Source: Balneolales bacterium (lineage in GTDB: Bacteria; Bacteroidota; Rhodothermia; Balneolales; Cyclonatronaceae). Taken from it: a DNA stretch of 53,584 nt. Within the stretch, counting starts at the first letter, position 1. Every line of letters begins with the position of its first letter. A program made the translations under genes and the position numbers. The DNA lies in the NCBI GenBank assembly GCA_022565805.1, contig JAIULZ010000009.1, forward strand, positions 1-53,584, given 5' to 3'. The notes below the pieces were generated by a model. It saw only the letters and a program-made list of their open reading frames with translations, ran no database searches and was not told where the DNA came from. Below, piece after piece: positions 7,800 to 17,873 of this stretch.

Positions 7800-10238
7800 T
7801 TGAATACCTTTGTACACAACTCGAGAGTTCGGTCTGCAACCGGCGCTAGTCTGCTTGCATTTACCCTGCTCGTTTTAGCATTACTTTTCATAATTCTGCC
7901 GGAAACCTACGCTCAGTCCCAACGACTTACCATAAGCGGCGTGGTAAAAGATATACGCACTCAGGAGCCTCTGCCGGGTGCTGGAGTTGTGCAGCTGAAT
8001 ACCACAAATGGAACCGCTGCCGACGAACAAGGGAAGTTTAGCCTTACTTTATTACCTGCTGAAGCTCTCTCTGTAGAAGTATCTTTTCTTGGCTATAACA
8101 CTCGTGAAGTTAGAGTGCGCGGCTCGCAAAATACGGGGCTTACGATTTATCTGGAGCCTGCTGCTCTTTTGAGCGACGACGTAATCGTGGCCGGCCTTCG
8201 AATAGACGAATCTACTCCAATGAGTTTCACCAACTTTACCCGGGAAGAAATACAGGAGAATAATTTGGGTCAGGATTTGCCCTTTCTGCTGCAAATGGCG
8301 CCATCTGTGCTTGCTACATCCGATGCGGGTGCGGGAGTTGGCTATACCGGCATACGTATTCGCGGGGTAGATCCGACCCGAATAAATGTAACCGTAAACG
8401 GGATTCCGCTTAACGATTCCGAGTCTCATGGTGTTTTTTGGGTGAATATGCCCGATTTTGCATCATCAATTAATAACTTGCAAATTCAGCGGGGCGTTGG
8501 AACTTCTGTAAATGGTCAGGCGGCTTTTGGGGCCAGCGTAAACATCCAAACCGACGGGCTAAATCCGGAACCTTACGCTTCAGTTACTAACGCTGTTGGA
8601 AGTTACAATACCCGGCGCCATAACATTGTAGCAGGCACCGGGCTTCTTTCTAACGGTTGGAGTTTTGATGCCAGACTTTCAAAAATAGATTCTGACGGCT
8701 ATATCGATCGTGCCTTTTCAGATTTAAGCTCTTTTGCACTAACCGGTAGCTACTACGGCGAGCGCAGCCTGCTTCGGCTAAATTTGCTGAGCGGGCGCGA
8801 GCAAACCTATCAGGCCTGGAATGGCGTGCCGGAAGAAGAGTTGCAGAACAATCGCCGCATGAACGAGTTTACCTACGACAACCAAACCGACAACTACCGT
8901 CAAGACCATTACCAGCTGCATTACACCTATCGTTTGAGCGATAACTGGCTGGCAAATACATCTCTGCACTACACCTATGGCCGCGGTTATTTCGAAGAGT
9001 TTCGGGCAAACGACCGGCTCAGCTCGTATGGCATTAGTCCGGTCCAAATCGGAGAAAGCACAATAGAGCGAAGCGATATCATACGGCGCCGCTGGCTCGA
9101 CAACCATTTTTATGGCTTTGTGGCAAGTACCGAATACAGCACCGATCGTTTTACATTTATTGCCGGTGGTGGCTATAACGAATACGACGGCGACCACTTT
9201 GGGGAAGTTATCTGGGCCCGGTTTGCGGGAGATTCGGATATAAGGGAGCGGTATTACGATAACAACGGCTTCAAGACAGACGGTAACCTATATGCTAAGC
9301 TATCCTACAACCTAAGCGACGGCATTACGGTTTATGGCGATGCTCAGATACGACGAATTTACTACCAGTTTCTGGGCTTCGACCGAAACCTCGAGAACGT
9401 AACGCAGGATGATGAGCTCTGGTTTTTTAACCCAAAGGCCGGTATAGTTTACCGCTTTGGCCCCAACCTTAATCAGCGCCTTTACGCTTCTTTTGCCATA
9501 GCCGGGAAAGAGCCCACCCGACGTGAATACACAAGGTCTACACCCGATTCCCGCCCGAATAAAGAAACCCTTTATAACCTGGAAGCCGGTTATCAATATC
9601 AGTTTGGCAGAGGCTTTGCCGGCGCCAATATTTACTACATGCACTACGACGATCAGCTCATTTTAACCGGAGAGATAAACGACGTAGGGCAAGCTATTCG
9701 CACCAATGTGCCCGACAGCTATCGGGCCGGTATTGAGCTGGAAGGCGGCTACCGATTTACCAGCTGGCTCGAATGGACCGGTAATGTAACGCTATCCCGC
9801 AACCGAATTAGTGAGTATACTGAGTTTACAGACAACTTTGACACCGGCACGCAGGAGCTCACGATATACCGTGATACCGATATAGCACTTTCTCCGGGAA
9901 TTATCTCGGCATCACAGCTTCGGTTTACTTACGGAAATTTTACAACCGACCTGATGAGCCAATTCGTTTCGAGGCAATATCTGGATAACAGCTCGTTGAG
10001 AGAGCGGTCGATCGACCCGTATTTCATTACCGATCTGCGCCTCAGCTACACCACTTCGCGACTGCCGTATATGCGTTCGCTTACGGCTTCTTTACAGGTT
10101 AACAATCTCTTTAATGAGCTTTATGAAAGCAACGGGTATACCTTTGGTTTTATAGCCGGTGGAGAAAAACAGCGCTTCAATTATTTCTACCCACAGGCCG
10201 AGCGTAACCTGCTGGCACAGATAACGTTTAACTTCTAA
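7800..10238 (+). CDS. TonB-dependent outer-membrane receptor, probably for thiamin or a precursor
   Basis: An outer-membrane active transporter driven by TonB. An N-terminal signal peptide ends near PETYAQ. A carboxypeptidase-regulatory-like domain follows (ISGVVKDIRTQEPLPGAGV to about residue 120), then the plug domain (about 125-260, with IRGVDPTRINVTVNGIPLND) and a long beta-barrel ending in an aromatic residue (TFNF). Substrate is inferred from the TPP riboswitch just upstream; such riboswitch-linked receptors are known in Bacteroidota. An open frame continues back to a TTG at 7647, but that lies inside riboswitch helix P1 and cannot be the start. ATG 7788 is possible but has no ribosome site; TTG 7800 has GGAGG five bases upstream and is preferred. 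The product is about 812 residues. No other thiamin gene is adjacent. An intrinsic terminator follows. Confidence 0.93.
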   Translation: MNTFVHNSRVRSATGASLLAFTLLVLALLFIILPETYAQSQRLTISGVVKDIRTQEPLPGAGVVQLNTTNGTAADEQGKFSLTLLPAEALSVEVSFLGYNTREVRVRGSQNTGLTIYLEPAALLSDDVIVAGLRIDESTPMSFTNFTREEIQENNLGQDLPFLLQMAPSVLATSDAGAGVGYTGIRIRGVDPTRINVTVNGIPLNDSESHGVFWVNMPDFASSINNLQIQRGVGTSVNGQAAFGASVNIQTDGLNPEPYASVTNAVGSYNTRRHNIVAGTGLLSNGWSFDARLSKIDSDGYIDRAFSDLSSFALTGSYYGERSLLRLNLLSGREQTYQAWNGVPEEELQNNRRMNEFTYDNQTDNYRQDHYQLHYTYRLSDNWLANTSLHYTYGRGYFEEFRANDRLSSYGISPVQIGESTIERSDIIRRRWLDNHFYGFVASTEYSTDRFTFIAGGGYNEYDGDHFGEVIWARFAGDSDIRERYYDNNGFKTDGNLYAKLSYNLSDGITVYGDAQIRRIYYQFLGFDRNLENVTQDDELWFFNPKAGIVYRFGPNLNQRLYASFAIAGKEPTRREYTRSTPDSRPNKETLYNLEAGYQYQFGRGFAGANIYYMHYDDQLILTGEINDVGQAIRTNVPDSYRAGIELEGGYRFTSWLEWTGNVTLSRNRISEYTEFTDNFDTGTQELTIYRDTDIALSPGIISASQLRFTYGNFTTDLMSQFVSRQYLDNSSLRERSIDPYFITDLRLSYTTSRLPYMRSLTASLQVNNLFNELYESNGYTFGFIAGGEKQRFNYFYPQAERNLLAQITFNF

Positions 10239-10360
10239 AAGCTAGCTCTTTACGACTGTCTGACCCAAACAAAGGGACACACATTATGAATATGATGAGG
10301 ACGCCATCAATCAGACAGCTTTTAAGGGATTGTATAAGCATAGCCTTATAACATAAAAAA

Positions 10361-10394
10361 AGTCGCCCGGTTAATCCCCGGTGCGACTTTTTTT
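10361..10394 (+). terminator. Intrinsic terminator after the thiamin receptor
   Basis: The hairpin AGTCGC-CCGG / CCGG-GCGACT with a short loop is followed by a run of seven T. It ends the riboswitch-controlled transcript about 120 bases after the receptor stop codon. Confidence 0.85.
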
Positions 10395-10471
10395 GTATAA
10401 TATCTTTCGATTTTAAGCAATTCAGTATCGGTGAAATTTCCCAATCGATACAGTTGTGAGATTAAGGTTGC

Positions 10472-11710
10472 TTAAAAAGAAATCCCGGTCGTAAACTCCA
10501 AAGCCGTGGTTCGGAAAGAATGGGAGCCATCGTCTATATTAGAAAAAATCCGGATGTACTTACCTTCCAGAAATATAGAGGTAGATCCAACCGGAATACG
10601 CACTCCTGTGCCAAAATTAAGGCCGAAATTTAAATCGTCTACAAATGGAATTACCCTGTTCGATCGTGTTACAACTTCATCATCTGCGGTAAAAACATCT
10701 CTTGAAACAATGTTTCGCTCATAAACAGTAACTGCAATTACAGGCCCAAAATTAAAATATGGGAAGATACCCGCAAGCGCATACTCATATCGTAACATCA
10801 TATTTGCAGTTACATAACTGAATCTAAACTCAATTTCATCTTCCGTTAGAATGGTTTCAGGCGGTATACCGGGAAAGGGTACTTCTGCATTGCCTCCCCT
10901 TGTGGCAAAGGTTAACTCCGGCCGAAAAAACACGGGCCATCTTGTAATCGGAATATCAAAAAAAGCACCTGCGGTAAAACCCGGAATATAATCAAAGGCA
11001 ACGCCGGCGTATAAATTACGGTCATATGCAGTAACCCGGCTATTGCTCGTGTTGTAACCGGCGAAAATACCAAAAGAGTTGGTTCTTTCCGGTCTTACCC
11101 TTTCAAGCTCCCCTACAATACGATCCTCTTCTCCTGTGCACGCAAAGTAGGCATTCATGGCGTTTGTTATACCCTCTTCGGTATAGCGAAACCTGCGTTG
11201 AGCACGCGGTTCGGGACGCATGATGCCACCACATTCCGCAAAAAGAGATTCCAGCTGCGGTATGTACAAATCCGGCTGCAGGTAAATAAGGCGACCGTCG
11301 CGGTGTCGCACAAAAAAAACGGTGCGTTCGCGGTCTAACATTGTACTGTATAGCTTTAGTGAACCATCCATCCTTTCAATCATAAAAAGATTGAGCATAC
11401 CGTCTAACCCGAAATCTCCTGCAATACTAAAGTATTCGTCTCCGGAATCAAAAAAATAGCTGTAGACTTCTTCAGGACGATAGCGCACGAACTCAGATTC
11501 GCCTTGTTTGCGGAAATTCAGCCTCCAATGATGCTCGAATTGGCTAGTCAACAAGATATCGCCCCGAAGCGTATCTGCATCTATGGTTATAACAAAACCG
11601 GGCGCATAGCGCTCATTCGAATCTGTGGCAAATGCGGTATTGAATACCGGTGCAGATGCCATCATAAACAAGAAAACAAAAAAACGTAACGTTTTGGCTA
11701 ATAAATTCAT
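10472..11710 (-). CDS. Secreted outer-membrane beta-barrel protein
   Basis: A 412-residue envelope protein of unknown role. A signal peptide ends near residue 28 (NTAFA). The N-terminal domain (about 32-170) contains GFVITIDADTLRGDILL and VRYRPEEVYSYF. This resembles the 'continue to read out a numeric trait' type domain that often precedes barrels in Bacteroidota surface proteins. The C-terminal half (about 212-412) alternates polar and hydrophobic residues in strands starting SFGIFAGYNTSNSRV and ends in Phe (TTGISF), as expected for an outer-membrane barrel of the OMP_b-brl type. The start ATG at 11710 gives a clean signal peptide. The gene points away from the thiamin receptor's terminator side and stands alone. 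No function is assigned. Confidence 0.75.
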   Translation of the reverse strand: MNLLAKTLRFFVFLFMMASAPVFNTAFATDSNERYAPGFVITIDADTLRGDILLTSQFEHHWRLNFRKQGESEFVRYRPEEVYSYFFDSGDEYFSIAGDFGLDGMLNLFMIERMDGSLKLYSTMLDRERTVFFVRHRDGRLIYLQPDLYIPQLESLFAECGGIMRPEPRAQRRFRYTEEGITNAMNAYFACTGEEDRIVGELERVRPERTNSFGIFAGYNTSNSRVTAYDRNLYAGVAFDYIPGFTAGAFFDIPITRWPVFFRPELTFATRGGNAEVPFPGIPPETILTEDEIEFRFSYVTANMMLRYEYALAGIFPYFNFGPVIAVTVYERNIVSRDVFTADDEVVTRSNRVIPFVDDLNFGLNFGTGVRIPVGSTSIFLEGKYIRIFSNIDDGSHSFRTTALEFTTGISF

Positions 11711-12069
11711 CTTAAATACAGCAGTAACAAATAATAATGAAAAAGGAATAACAGAACAGGAGCCGAGCCTTGTATTCTAATAATGCGAATTACAAGCTCT
11801 TTATCTTTAGACAGTAGATTTAAAAGTATTGCTTCTGTTATGCCCGGCAAACTATGCCAGGTTGCAACAAAAACACCATTTCAAAACACTCCTGAGTCTG
11901 ACTGCATAGTATAAGAAGTCTTTACTTAATTTGTTCTATAAACGGACGGGGAAGCCCTTCTGGTTTTTTTGTCTTAATTTTTGCTCCTGCAATTCGCAAT
12001 TTTGGCCAAAAACTCTCCTATTCTGCTATAAAGCATCTCTTTGGCTGCAACCAAGCGAGGTCGCAGGAA
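11711..12069. other. Intergenic stretch, no gene seen
   Basis: This 359-base gap lies between two minus-strand genes and carries the leader of the barrel-protein gene. I see no conserved gene, tRNA or clear terminator. Bases about 11949-12005 have some resemblance to a degraded copy of the dispersed repeat in reverse orientation, too weak to call. Confidence 0.5.
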
Positions 12070-13302
12070 TCATGCTTTTAGAGCGGAAAGTGCGGGCTGA
12101 TCTATTTTTTCCATCAGTAAATTGAGACGGGATAGGGCCGACCCCAAATCTGAAATCATTTTTTCCGCGGAAGTATTAAATACCGGATCATAAAGAGACT
12201 TTTCGTCATCGGCCAGACTTTTGTGGCTCAGTCGGAGCCCGTATTTATCCATCATCGGCTCAATTACAGCGGCGTTTGCTTTCAGGAAAGCACGCGTACT
12301 TTGGTAGGCATAGGCGCAAACTTCTTTACGCGAGGCAAAGCTGAAAATATTGGTGAAGAACATGCGGTAATCGGTTGGTGATGGCTCAATTACAAGTATA
12401 TCTTTACCAGCAAACTCTTGCTTATAGCGATTAATACCGATATTCATACGCGAGTGAATCATGGTGCGAAAGGTTTGAGAAAGCACAGCCGATAGCCCTC
12501 TGTCTACAAGCAGCCGCTGAATTTCACCCTCATTCTCATGATTCAGCAAAGCCTCGTAGGGAACAATAGGGTTTACACAAATAGTAAAGTCGGCGCCTTC
12601 GGCCATAGATACGCTTGCATGCACGGTTCGCTGTGCAACCCCATCAATGTAGTATCTGTTTTTTATTTGCACCGGCGTATAAACGCCCGGAAGCGCCGTG
12701 GATGCCTGAACCGCGCTACTAATTGGGATATCATCAAGCCCCGGGCTCCCGAAGACCACGCTTTTGCTGGTATCAAGGTCTGTCGCTACAATTCTCAGCT
12801 TTGTGCTAAGTTTCCTGAAATCGTCGGTTCGCCCGTCAAACTCAAAGTTTTTTTGCATGTATTCGCGAATGGGCGAGTTATCAAACAGACCCACAGGCAA
12901 AAATTCTGTCATGCGGGATAGCGACCCGGTTAAGCTAAGGTCGCTTGGGTTTTTCAGATAATCCCAAAACATCGAAACAAGTCGTGCGGGAATACTTCCT
13001 GCACGACTCAGATACTCCTGATAGGCTGGGCTGAAAAAAGTAGAGGGGGTAATCGGGTGCACATTATGCTGATGCGAAAGTATAGCACGGCTCATCTGTC
13101 TTGGTGTAATGCCGTTGGCAAGACTTGCCGTAACTATCGCCCCGGCGCTTACGCCTACATAAACGTGTGCATTAGTAAAATCAAGGCCGTCAACCGCTTC
13201 TTCAAGGGCGCATAATGCTCCTATTTCATAAACGGCCCCTTCAATTCCGCCGCCGGCACATGCCAAACCAATGCGAAAAGGGGAGGAGGAAGATGTGTAC
13301 AT
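12070..13302 (-). CDS. Patatin-like phospholipase family protein
   Basis: A predicted acyl hydrolase acting on phospholipid or lipid esters through a Ser-Asp dyad. The oxyanion-hole glycine stretch CAGGGIEGA is at residues 15-23. The nucleophile elbow G-V-S-A-G places the serine at residue 52, and the aspartate is Asp220 in YYIDGVAQ (the family usually has DGG or DGA). It is 410 residues long and has no signal peptide, so it is probably cytosolic or membrane-peripheral. The C-terminal 130 residues are helical and not recognised. The ATG at 13302 gives MYTSSSSPFRIGLACAGGG, directly into the first strand. The gene stands alone. Substrate is unknown. Confidence 0.88.
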   Translation of the reverse strand: MYTSSSSPFRIGLACAGGGIEGAVYEIGALCALEEAVDGLDFTNAHVYVGVSAGAIVTASLANGITPRQMSRAILSHQHNVHPITPSTFFSPAYQEYLSRAGSIPARLVSMFWDYLKNPSDLSLTGSLSRMTEFLPVGLFDNSPIREYMQKNFEFDGRTDDFRKLSTKLRIVATDLDTSKSVVFGSPGLDDIPISSAVQASTALPGVYTPVQIKNRYYIDGVAQRTVHASVSMAEGADFTICVNPIVPYEALLNHENEGEIQRLLVDRGLSAVLSQTFRTMIHSRMNIGINRYKQEFAGKDILVIEPSPTDYRMFFTNIFSFASRKEVCAYAYQSTRAFLKANAAVIEPMMDKYGLRLSHKSLADDEKSLYDPVFNTSAEKMISDLGSALSRLNLLMEKIDQPALSALKA

Positions 13303-13856
13303 AGTATAGATGTGTTACAATTTACAAAAAGCGGTTTTCTACGTTATTTTACCAAGAACAAATCAGATTAACAATTATCATATTAAAATCTCTCATCACG
13401 GATTAATCATCATAGCCAAGATTAACGGAAGAGAAGAGAAGAGAAGAGGATCAAAACCCTAAATAAAATAAGAAATTTGCTTTTTCTAACGTTTGGCAAA
13501 TAATGCTCTACAATATTCCATTCTTAACAAATAACCTTAAGGAATGATTCTCCTGCTAAAACGTTATGTTCTATGTTAGTACACGGCTGGCAATTAATGT
13601 TCTTATGTTATAGTCACAAAAAAGAAACCCACAGAGCAGTGCATTAGCTCCTATGGTTTCTGCAATTTTATACATAATTACGATTTTTGTTTAAAAAACT
13701 GCCGTTTAAGGGTGGGCTCCACTCTAAGCCTGTAAACAGTAATCAAGTAATATTATCTCGTGCAGGCTATAATCAACTTATTAAGGCTTGCTCTGCCGGC
13801 ACCCTCAACCTTTTTTACCCGATTTATTAATTTCTTAACTACGAAACTTATCTATC
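13303..13856. other. Intergenic stretch between patatin gene and sodA-like gene
   Basis: A divergent promoter region of about 550 bases. It holds four tandem GAAGA units at 13428-13447 and a minus-strand terminator-like hairpin at 13615-13661. No protein-coding gene is convincing. Confidence 0.6.
13615..13661 (-). terminator. Orphan terminator-like hairpin, minus orientation
   Basis: AGAAACC (13623-13629) pairs with GGTTTCT (13655-13661). Inside are a symmetric 4x4 internal loop, a second stem GAGC/GCTC and a 9-base loop. Read on the minus strand the hairpin is followed by a run of T (from the AAAAAA tract at about 13617-13623). No annotated gene on the minus strand ends here, so it may end a small RNA starting between about 13670 and 13850, or it may be incidental. 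Confidence 0.4.
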
Positions 13857-14582
13857 ATGAATAGAAGAGAATATTTGAAAAAATCACTTGCCGGCGCCGC
13901 TGTTCTTGGCACCGCTGGTTTAGGATTCGCGCCCAACAGCTACGCAGAAGCCGTTATGGGCGAGACTTGGCGCAATGGCGAATACGTATTGCCTGCTCTG
14001 GATTACGCCTACGATGCTTTGGAACCACATATTGATGCACAAACAATGGAGCTTCACCACAGCCGGCATCATCAGGCCTATGTAAATGGTCTCAATACCG
14101 CACTTACCCGACTGGCCGAGGCCCGCGAAAAAAACGACTTCGGCCTTGTTAAACACTGGAGCCGGGAAAGCGCCTTTCATGGTGGCGGTCATTTCCTGCA
14201 CGCTATGTTCTGGAAAGTTATGAGCCCGAATGGCGGCGGAGAACCCGGTAACAGAACACTCAGAAATGCTATAAATGAATCATTTGGAAGCTACGACGGC
14301 TTTAAGAGGCATTTCAAAGCTGCTTCCGCAGCGGTCGAAGGCAGTGGCTGGGGAGTTTTGGCATACGAACCAAATAGCAACCGCCTTATCATACATCAGG
14401 TCGAGCGGCAGAGTGATTTGTCTCTTTGGGCTACGCGTCCGTTGCTAATGGTAGATGTTTGGGAGCACGCCTATTACCTGAAATATCAGAATCGTCGCGG
14501 CGATTATATCGATGGCTTTATGGAAGTGGTAAATTGGGATGCCGTTGCGCAAATGTACGATCACGCAAGAGCAGCCCGATAA
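13857..14582 (+). CDS. Superoxide dismutase, Fe/Mn family, exported (Tat signal)
   Basis: Converts superoxide to oxygen and hydrogen peroxide. The N terminus, [18 protein letters not shown], is a twin-arginine export signal with a possible cleavage site near SYAEA, so the folded metalloenzyme should act outside the cytoplasm. The metal ligands are His67 (first His of the HHSRHH motif), His115 (FLHAMFW), Asp200 and His204 ([10 protein letters not shown]). The GGG before the second ligand and a Gln near residue 185 lean towards the Mn or cambialistic type rather than strict Fe. After removal of the signal the enzyme has the usual length of about 205 residues. A Tat-borne Fe/Mn SOD is less common than a cytosolic one. 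The gene stands alone, with a terminator 35 bases after the stop. Confidence 0.93.
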   Translation: MNRREYLKKSLAGAAVLGTAGLGFAPNSYAEAVMGETWRNGEYVLPALDYAYDALEPHIDAQTMELHHSRHHQAYVNGLNTALTRLAEAREKNDFGLVKHWSRESAFHGGGHFLHAMFWKVMSPNGGGEPGNRTLRNAINESFGSYDGFKRHFKAASAAVEGSGWGVLAYEPNSNRLIIHQVERQSDLSLWATRPLLMVDVWEHAYYLKYQNRRGDYIDGFMEVVNWDAVAQMYDHARAAR

Positions 14583-14616
14583 AACCCCCTTTTACTATTT
14601 CCTTTATTTATTACAA

Positions 14617-14650
14617 GCAGCGGTCGGGTTTACGGTCGCTGCTTTTTTGT
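14617..14650 (+). terminator. Intrinsic terminator after superoxide dismutase gene
   Basis: The stem AGCAGCG / CGCTGCT (14617-14623 with 14638-14644) runs into a string of T. It separates the superoxide dismutase gene from acnA. Confidence 0.85.
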
Positions 14651-14847
14651 AGATCTAATCTCAAACCTTTAGTGACCACGCCCTCTTATTTTGACCAAAG
14701 CTAAATTAGAAAATAAGGCCGACCAGCGCCTTGGTTAGCGAATATTCGCTAATTCATATTGGGATAATCTGATCATAAATCATTATTTTAGAAATTGTGA
14801 ACTAATTCCGAAAATTGAAATCATTTAGACCTCCGGGAATTAACATT

Positions 14848-17583
14848 ATGAGTACTATTAAAAACTTCGCCGGCAGCCGCGCTTCTATCGATACCAAAAG
14901 CGGTAAGGCAATAATCTATCGGCTCGACGCCCTCGAAAAACAGGGTTTTGGTAATATTAGCCGCCTTCCATTTTCTATTAAAGTGCTGCTGGAATCAGTT
15001 TTGCGCGAATATGATGATTATGTAGTAAGAGAGGAAGATATTAAACGACTGGCTAGCTATGATCCTTCTAAGCCAGCTTCTGCTGAAATTCCATTTAAAC
15101 CCGCCCGCGTAGTTCTTCAGGATTTTACTGGCGTTCCGTCGGTTGTGGATTTAGCAGCGCTAAGATCTGCCATGGCACGGGCAGGGGGCGATCCGCAGAA
15201 AATTAATCCTGTTGTGCCCGTAGACCTGGTAATCGACCACTCGGTTCAGGTAGATGCTTTCGGGCAGGAATTCGCCTTTATGTTTAACCGCGACAAAGAA
15301 TTCGAGCGCAACAGGGAGCGCTATGAATTTCTACGCTGGGGCCAAAAAGCCTTCAAAAATTTCAGCGTTGTGCCTCCTGCACGGGGTATTGTGCATCAGG
15401 TTAACCTCGAGCATCTTGCAAAAACCGTTTGGAGCCGTACCGAAAACGGCGAAACTATTCTCTATCCCGACTCTTTGGTAGGAACAGATTCTCATACTAC
15501 CATGATTAACGGCTTGGGTATTCTGGGCTGGGGCGTTGGCGGCATCGAAGCCGAAGCAGTTATGCTTGGTCAGCCTATTTATATGCTGATTCCGGAAGTG
15601 GTTGGCTTTAAAATTACCGGAAAAATGCCGGAAGGAGCTACCGCAACCGACTTAACGCTAACCGTAACGCAAATGCTGCGCAAGAAAGGCGTTGTTGGTA
15701 AGTTTGTTGAATTTTACGGCGATGGCTTGTCTAGTATGAGCCTGCCAGACCGAGCTACTATTGCGAATATGGCGCCCGAGTATGGGGCAACCGTTGGCTT
15801 CTTCCCGGTTGATAAAGAATCTCTTCGCTATATGCTTCGCACGGGTCGTTCCGAAGAACTCTGCGATACCGTAGAGCGCTATTCAAAAGAACAGGGGCTT
15901 TTCCGCGTAGACGGCATGGAAGATCCGGTTTTCACAGATACTCTACACCTGGATCTTTCTACTATCGAGACTTCTCTTGCCGGACCCAAGCGTCCGCAGG
16001 ACAGAGTACCGCTCGATCACATGAAAACATCTTTCAACGAGTCTTTAATCAGCAAGGAGCCAACCAGCGGATTTGCGCTCGATCAAAAAGCGCTTGCCAA
16101 TAAAGGAACGTTCAAAAACGGCACAACTCTCGAAATGAAGCATGGTGATGTGGTTATAGCCGCCATCACCTCTTGTACCAATACATCCAACCCCTCTGTT
16201 ATGCTTGGCGCAGGTATTCTTGCCAAGAAAGCAAATGAGCGCGGGCTCAAGGTTCCTCCTTATGTTAAAACTTCTCTGGCGCCCGGCTCCCGCGTGGTAA
16301 CCGAGTATCTGGATGAAGCCAAACTTACCCCGGAACTCGACAAGCTTGGCTTTAACCTTGTTGGTTACGGATGCACAACCTGTATCGGAAACTCCGGACC
16401 GCTTCCCGAAGCCGTTGAAAAAGCAATTATTGAAGGGGAGCTAATTGTAGCCGGCGTACTTTCCGGCAACCGTAACTTCGAAGGCCGTATTCACGCCAAC
16501 GTAAAAGCAAATTATCTGGCTTCCCCGCCGCTTGTTGTGGCTTATGCGTTAGCCGGAACCGTAGATATCGACCTGTCTAAAGAGCCTATTGGAAAAGACA
16601 AAGACGGGAAAGAAGTATTTCTGAAAGAAATCTGGCCGACCTCCGACGAAATAATGGAGCATCTCGACAATGCGGTTCGGCCCGATCTTTTCCACAAAAT
16701 GTATGATGGTATTGCAGATTCTAACGAAGAATGGAACAATATCCCCATTACCGGCGGAGCACTTTTCGACTGGAAAGAAGACTCAACCTACATACAAGAG
16801 CCTCCTTTCTTCGTAGACCTTACGCCTGAGCCTCAGCCCGTTCAGTCTATCGAAAGCGCGCGCGTTCTTGTAAAAGTGGGCGATTCCATTACAACAGACC
16901 ACATTTCTCCTGCGGGCTCTATTAAAGCAGACAGCCCCGCCGGCTTTTATCTGGTTACAAACGGGGTAGAAAAAAATGAGTTCAACTCCTACGGCTCCCG
17001 TCGCGGAAACGACCGTGTAATGACACGAGGTACTTTCGCCAACGTAAGGCTTAAGAATCAGCTCGCACCCGGTACCGAAGGTGGTTACACCACATATTTC
17101 CCAACCGGCGAAGTTCGCTTTATCTACGATGCTTCGATGGATTACCAGAAAAATGATGTGCCTCTCATCGTATTAGCCGGAAAAGAATACGGCACCGGAT
17201 CTTCCAGAGACTGGGCGGCAAAAGGCACGAATCTGCTTGGTGTTAAAGCCGTTATCGCAGAAACATTCGAACGTATACACCGATCGAACCTGGTTGGCAT
17301 GGGCGTACTTCCGCTTCAGTTCACCGATGGTCAAAATGCTGATGTTCTGGGTCTCGACGGAGACGAATACTTTACCATTATGCTGGACGAAAATATCAAA
17401 CCCGGACAGGAAATCTGGGTAACCGCAGTTAAAGGCAAAGATAACAAGCCAGACTTCGACGGTCCGGTTTCTAAATTTAAGACTCTTTGCCGAATTGACA
17501 CACCGGTTGAGGTTGATTATTTCAAAAATGGTGGTATTTTACAGACCGTACTTCGTAAGTTTATGAAGGAAGATCAGGCTTAA
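14848..17583 (+). CDS. acnA: Aconitate hydratase (aconitase A)
   Basis: Interconverts citrate and isocitrate via cis-aconitate in the TCA cycle, in the cytoplasm. The protein is 911 residues, the usual length of the AcnA/IRP type. The [4Fe-4S] cysteines are Cys443 (in SCTNTSNP), Cys509 and Cys512 (in [10 protein letters not shown]). Other signatures include [24 protein letters not shown], the swivel-domain [16 protein letters not shown] and [10 protein letters not shown]. An open frame begins at TTG 14815, but ATG 14848 gives the normal [11 protein letters not shown] start and is chosen. The gene follows the superoxide dismutase gene but is separated from it by a terminator. The cluster is oxygen-sensitive in this family, which makes the neighbourhood with a SOD suggestive only. 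Confidence 0.97.
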   Translation: MSTIKNFAGSRASIDTKSGKAIIYRLDALEKQGFGNISRLPFSIKVLLESVLREYDDYVVREEDIKRLASYDPSKPASAEIPFKPARVVLQDFTGVPSVVDLAALRSAMARAGGDPQKINPVVPVDLVIDHSVQVDAFGQEFAFMFNRDKEFERNRERYEFLRWGQKAFKNFSVVPPARGIVHQVNLEHLAKTVWSRTENGETILYPDSLVGTDSHTTMINGLGILGWGVGGIEAEAVMLGQPIYMLIPEVVGFKITGKMPEGATATDLTLTVTQMLRKKGVVGKFVEFYGDGLSSMSLPDRATIANMAPEYGATVGFFPVDKESLRYMLRTGRSEELCDTVERYSKEQGLFRVDGMEDPVFTDTLHLDLSTIETSLAGPKRPQDRVPLDHMKTSFNESLISKEPTSGFALDQKALANKGTFKNGTTLEMKHGDVVIAAITSCTNTSNPSVMLGAGILAKKANERGLKVPPYVKTSLAPGSRVVTEYLDEAKLTPELDKLGFNLVGYGCTTCIGNSGPLPEAVEKAIIEGELIVAGVLSGNRNFEGRIHANVKANYLASPPLVVAYALAGTVDIDLSKEPIGKDKDGKEVFLKEIWPTSDEIMEHLDNAVRPDLFHKMYDGIADSNEEWNNIPITGGALFDWKEDSTYIQEPPFFVDLTPEPQPVQSIESARVLVKVGDSITTDHISPAGSIKADSPAGFYLVTNGVEKNEFNSYGSRRGNDRVMTRGTFANVRLKNQLAPGTEGGYTTYFPTGEVRFIYDASMDYQKNDVPLIVLAGKEYGTGSSRDWAAKGTNLLGVKAVIAETFERIHRSNLVGMGVLPLQFTDGQNADVLGLDGDEYFTIMLDENIKPGQEIWVTAVKGKDNKPDFDGPVSKFKTLCRIDTPVEVDYFKNGGILQTVLRKFMKEDQA

Positions 17584-17670
17584 ATAAAGTTTGGTCCTTT
17601 TTTGTTAACCACCGAAAACCAGAACCATATGGTTTTCATAAATTAATGTAGTTCTTACTACTTGCACTGG

Positions 17671-17700
17671 AAAAGGCTGCCTTCGGGTGGCCTTTTCTGT
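17671..17700 (+). terminator. Intrinsic terminator after acnA
   Basis: AAAAGG-C-TGCC and GGTGG-CCTTTT fold on a TTCG loop and are followed by a T-rich tail. A UUCG-type loop is a strong terminator feature. Confidence 0.8.
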
Positions 17701-17873
17701 TTTATATAGGGTGATGCGCTCCTGCTCCTCTATACATTTCGCTCCAGTTTAGGCTCAAAAACTTGCCCATTTGCGATCTTGTAAACGGAAGCCTCCAACA
17801 AAAGGTTATTGATAGGTATAGCTTTATTCAAAGCTTCATCACTTTTTTTTTCTTAAACTTTCGGAAACCAAAC

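Noticed and set aside
8052-9644. Several open frames antisense to the TonB-dependent receptor
   Set aside because: No protein-like motifs; explained by codon bias of the real gene.
10286-10351. A 21-codon ORF between the receptor stop and its terminator
   Set aside because: Very short, no ribosome site and no recognisable protein features.
14815-14847. Aconitase start at TTG 14815
   Set aside because: ATG 14848 gives the normal family N terminus; the extra 11 codons are not conserved in pattern.
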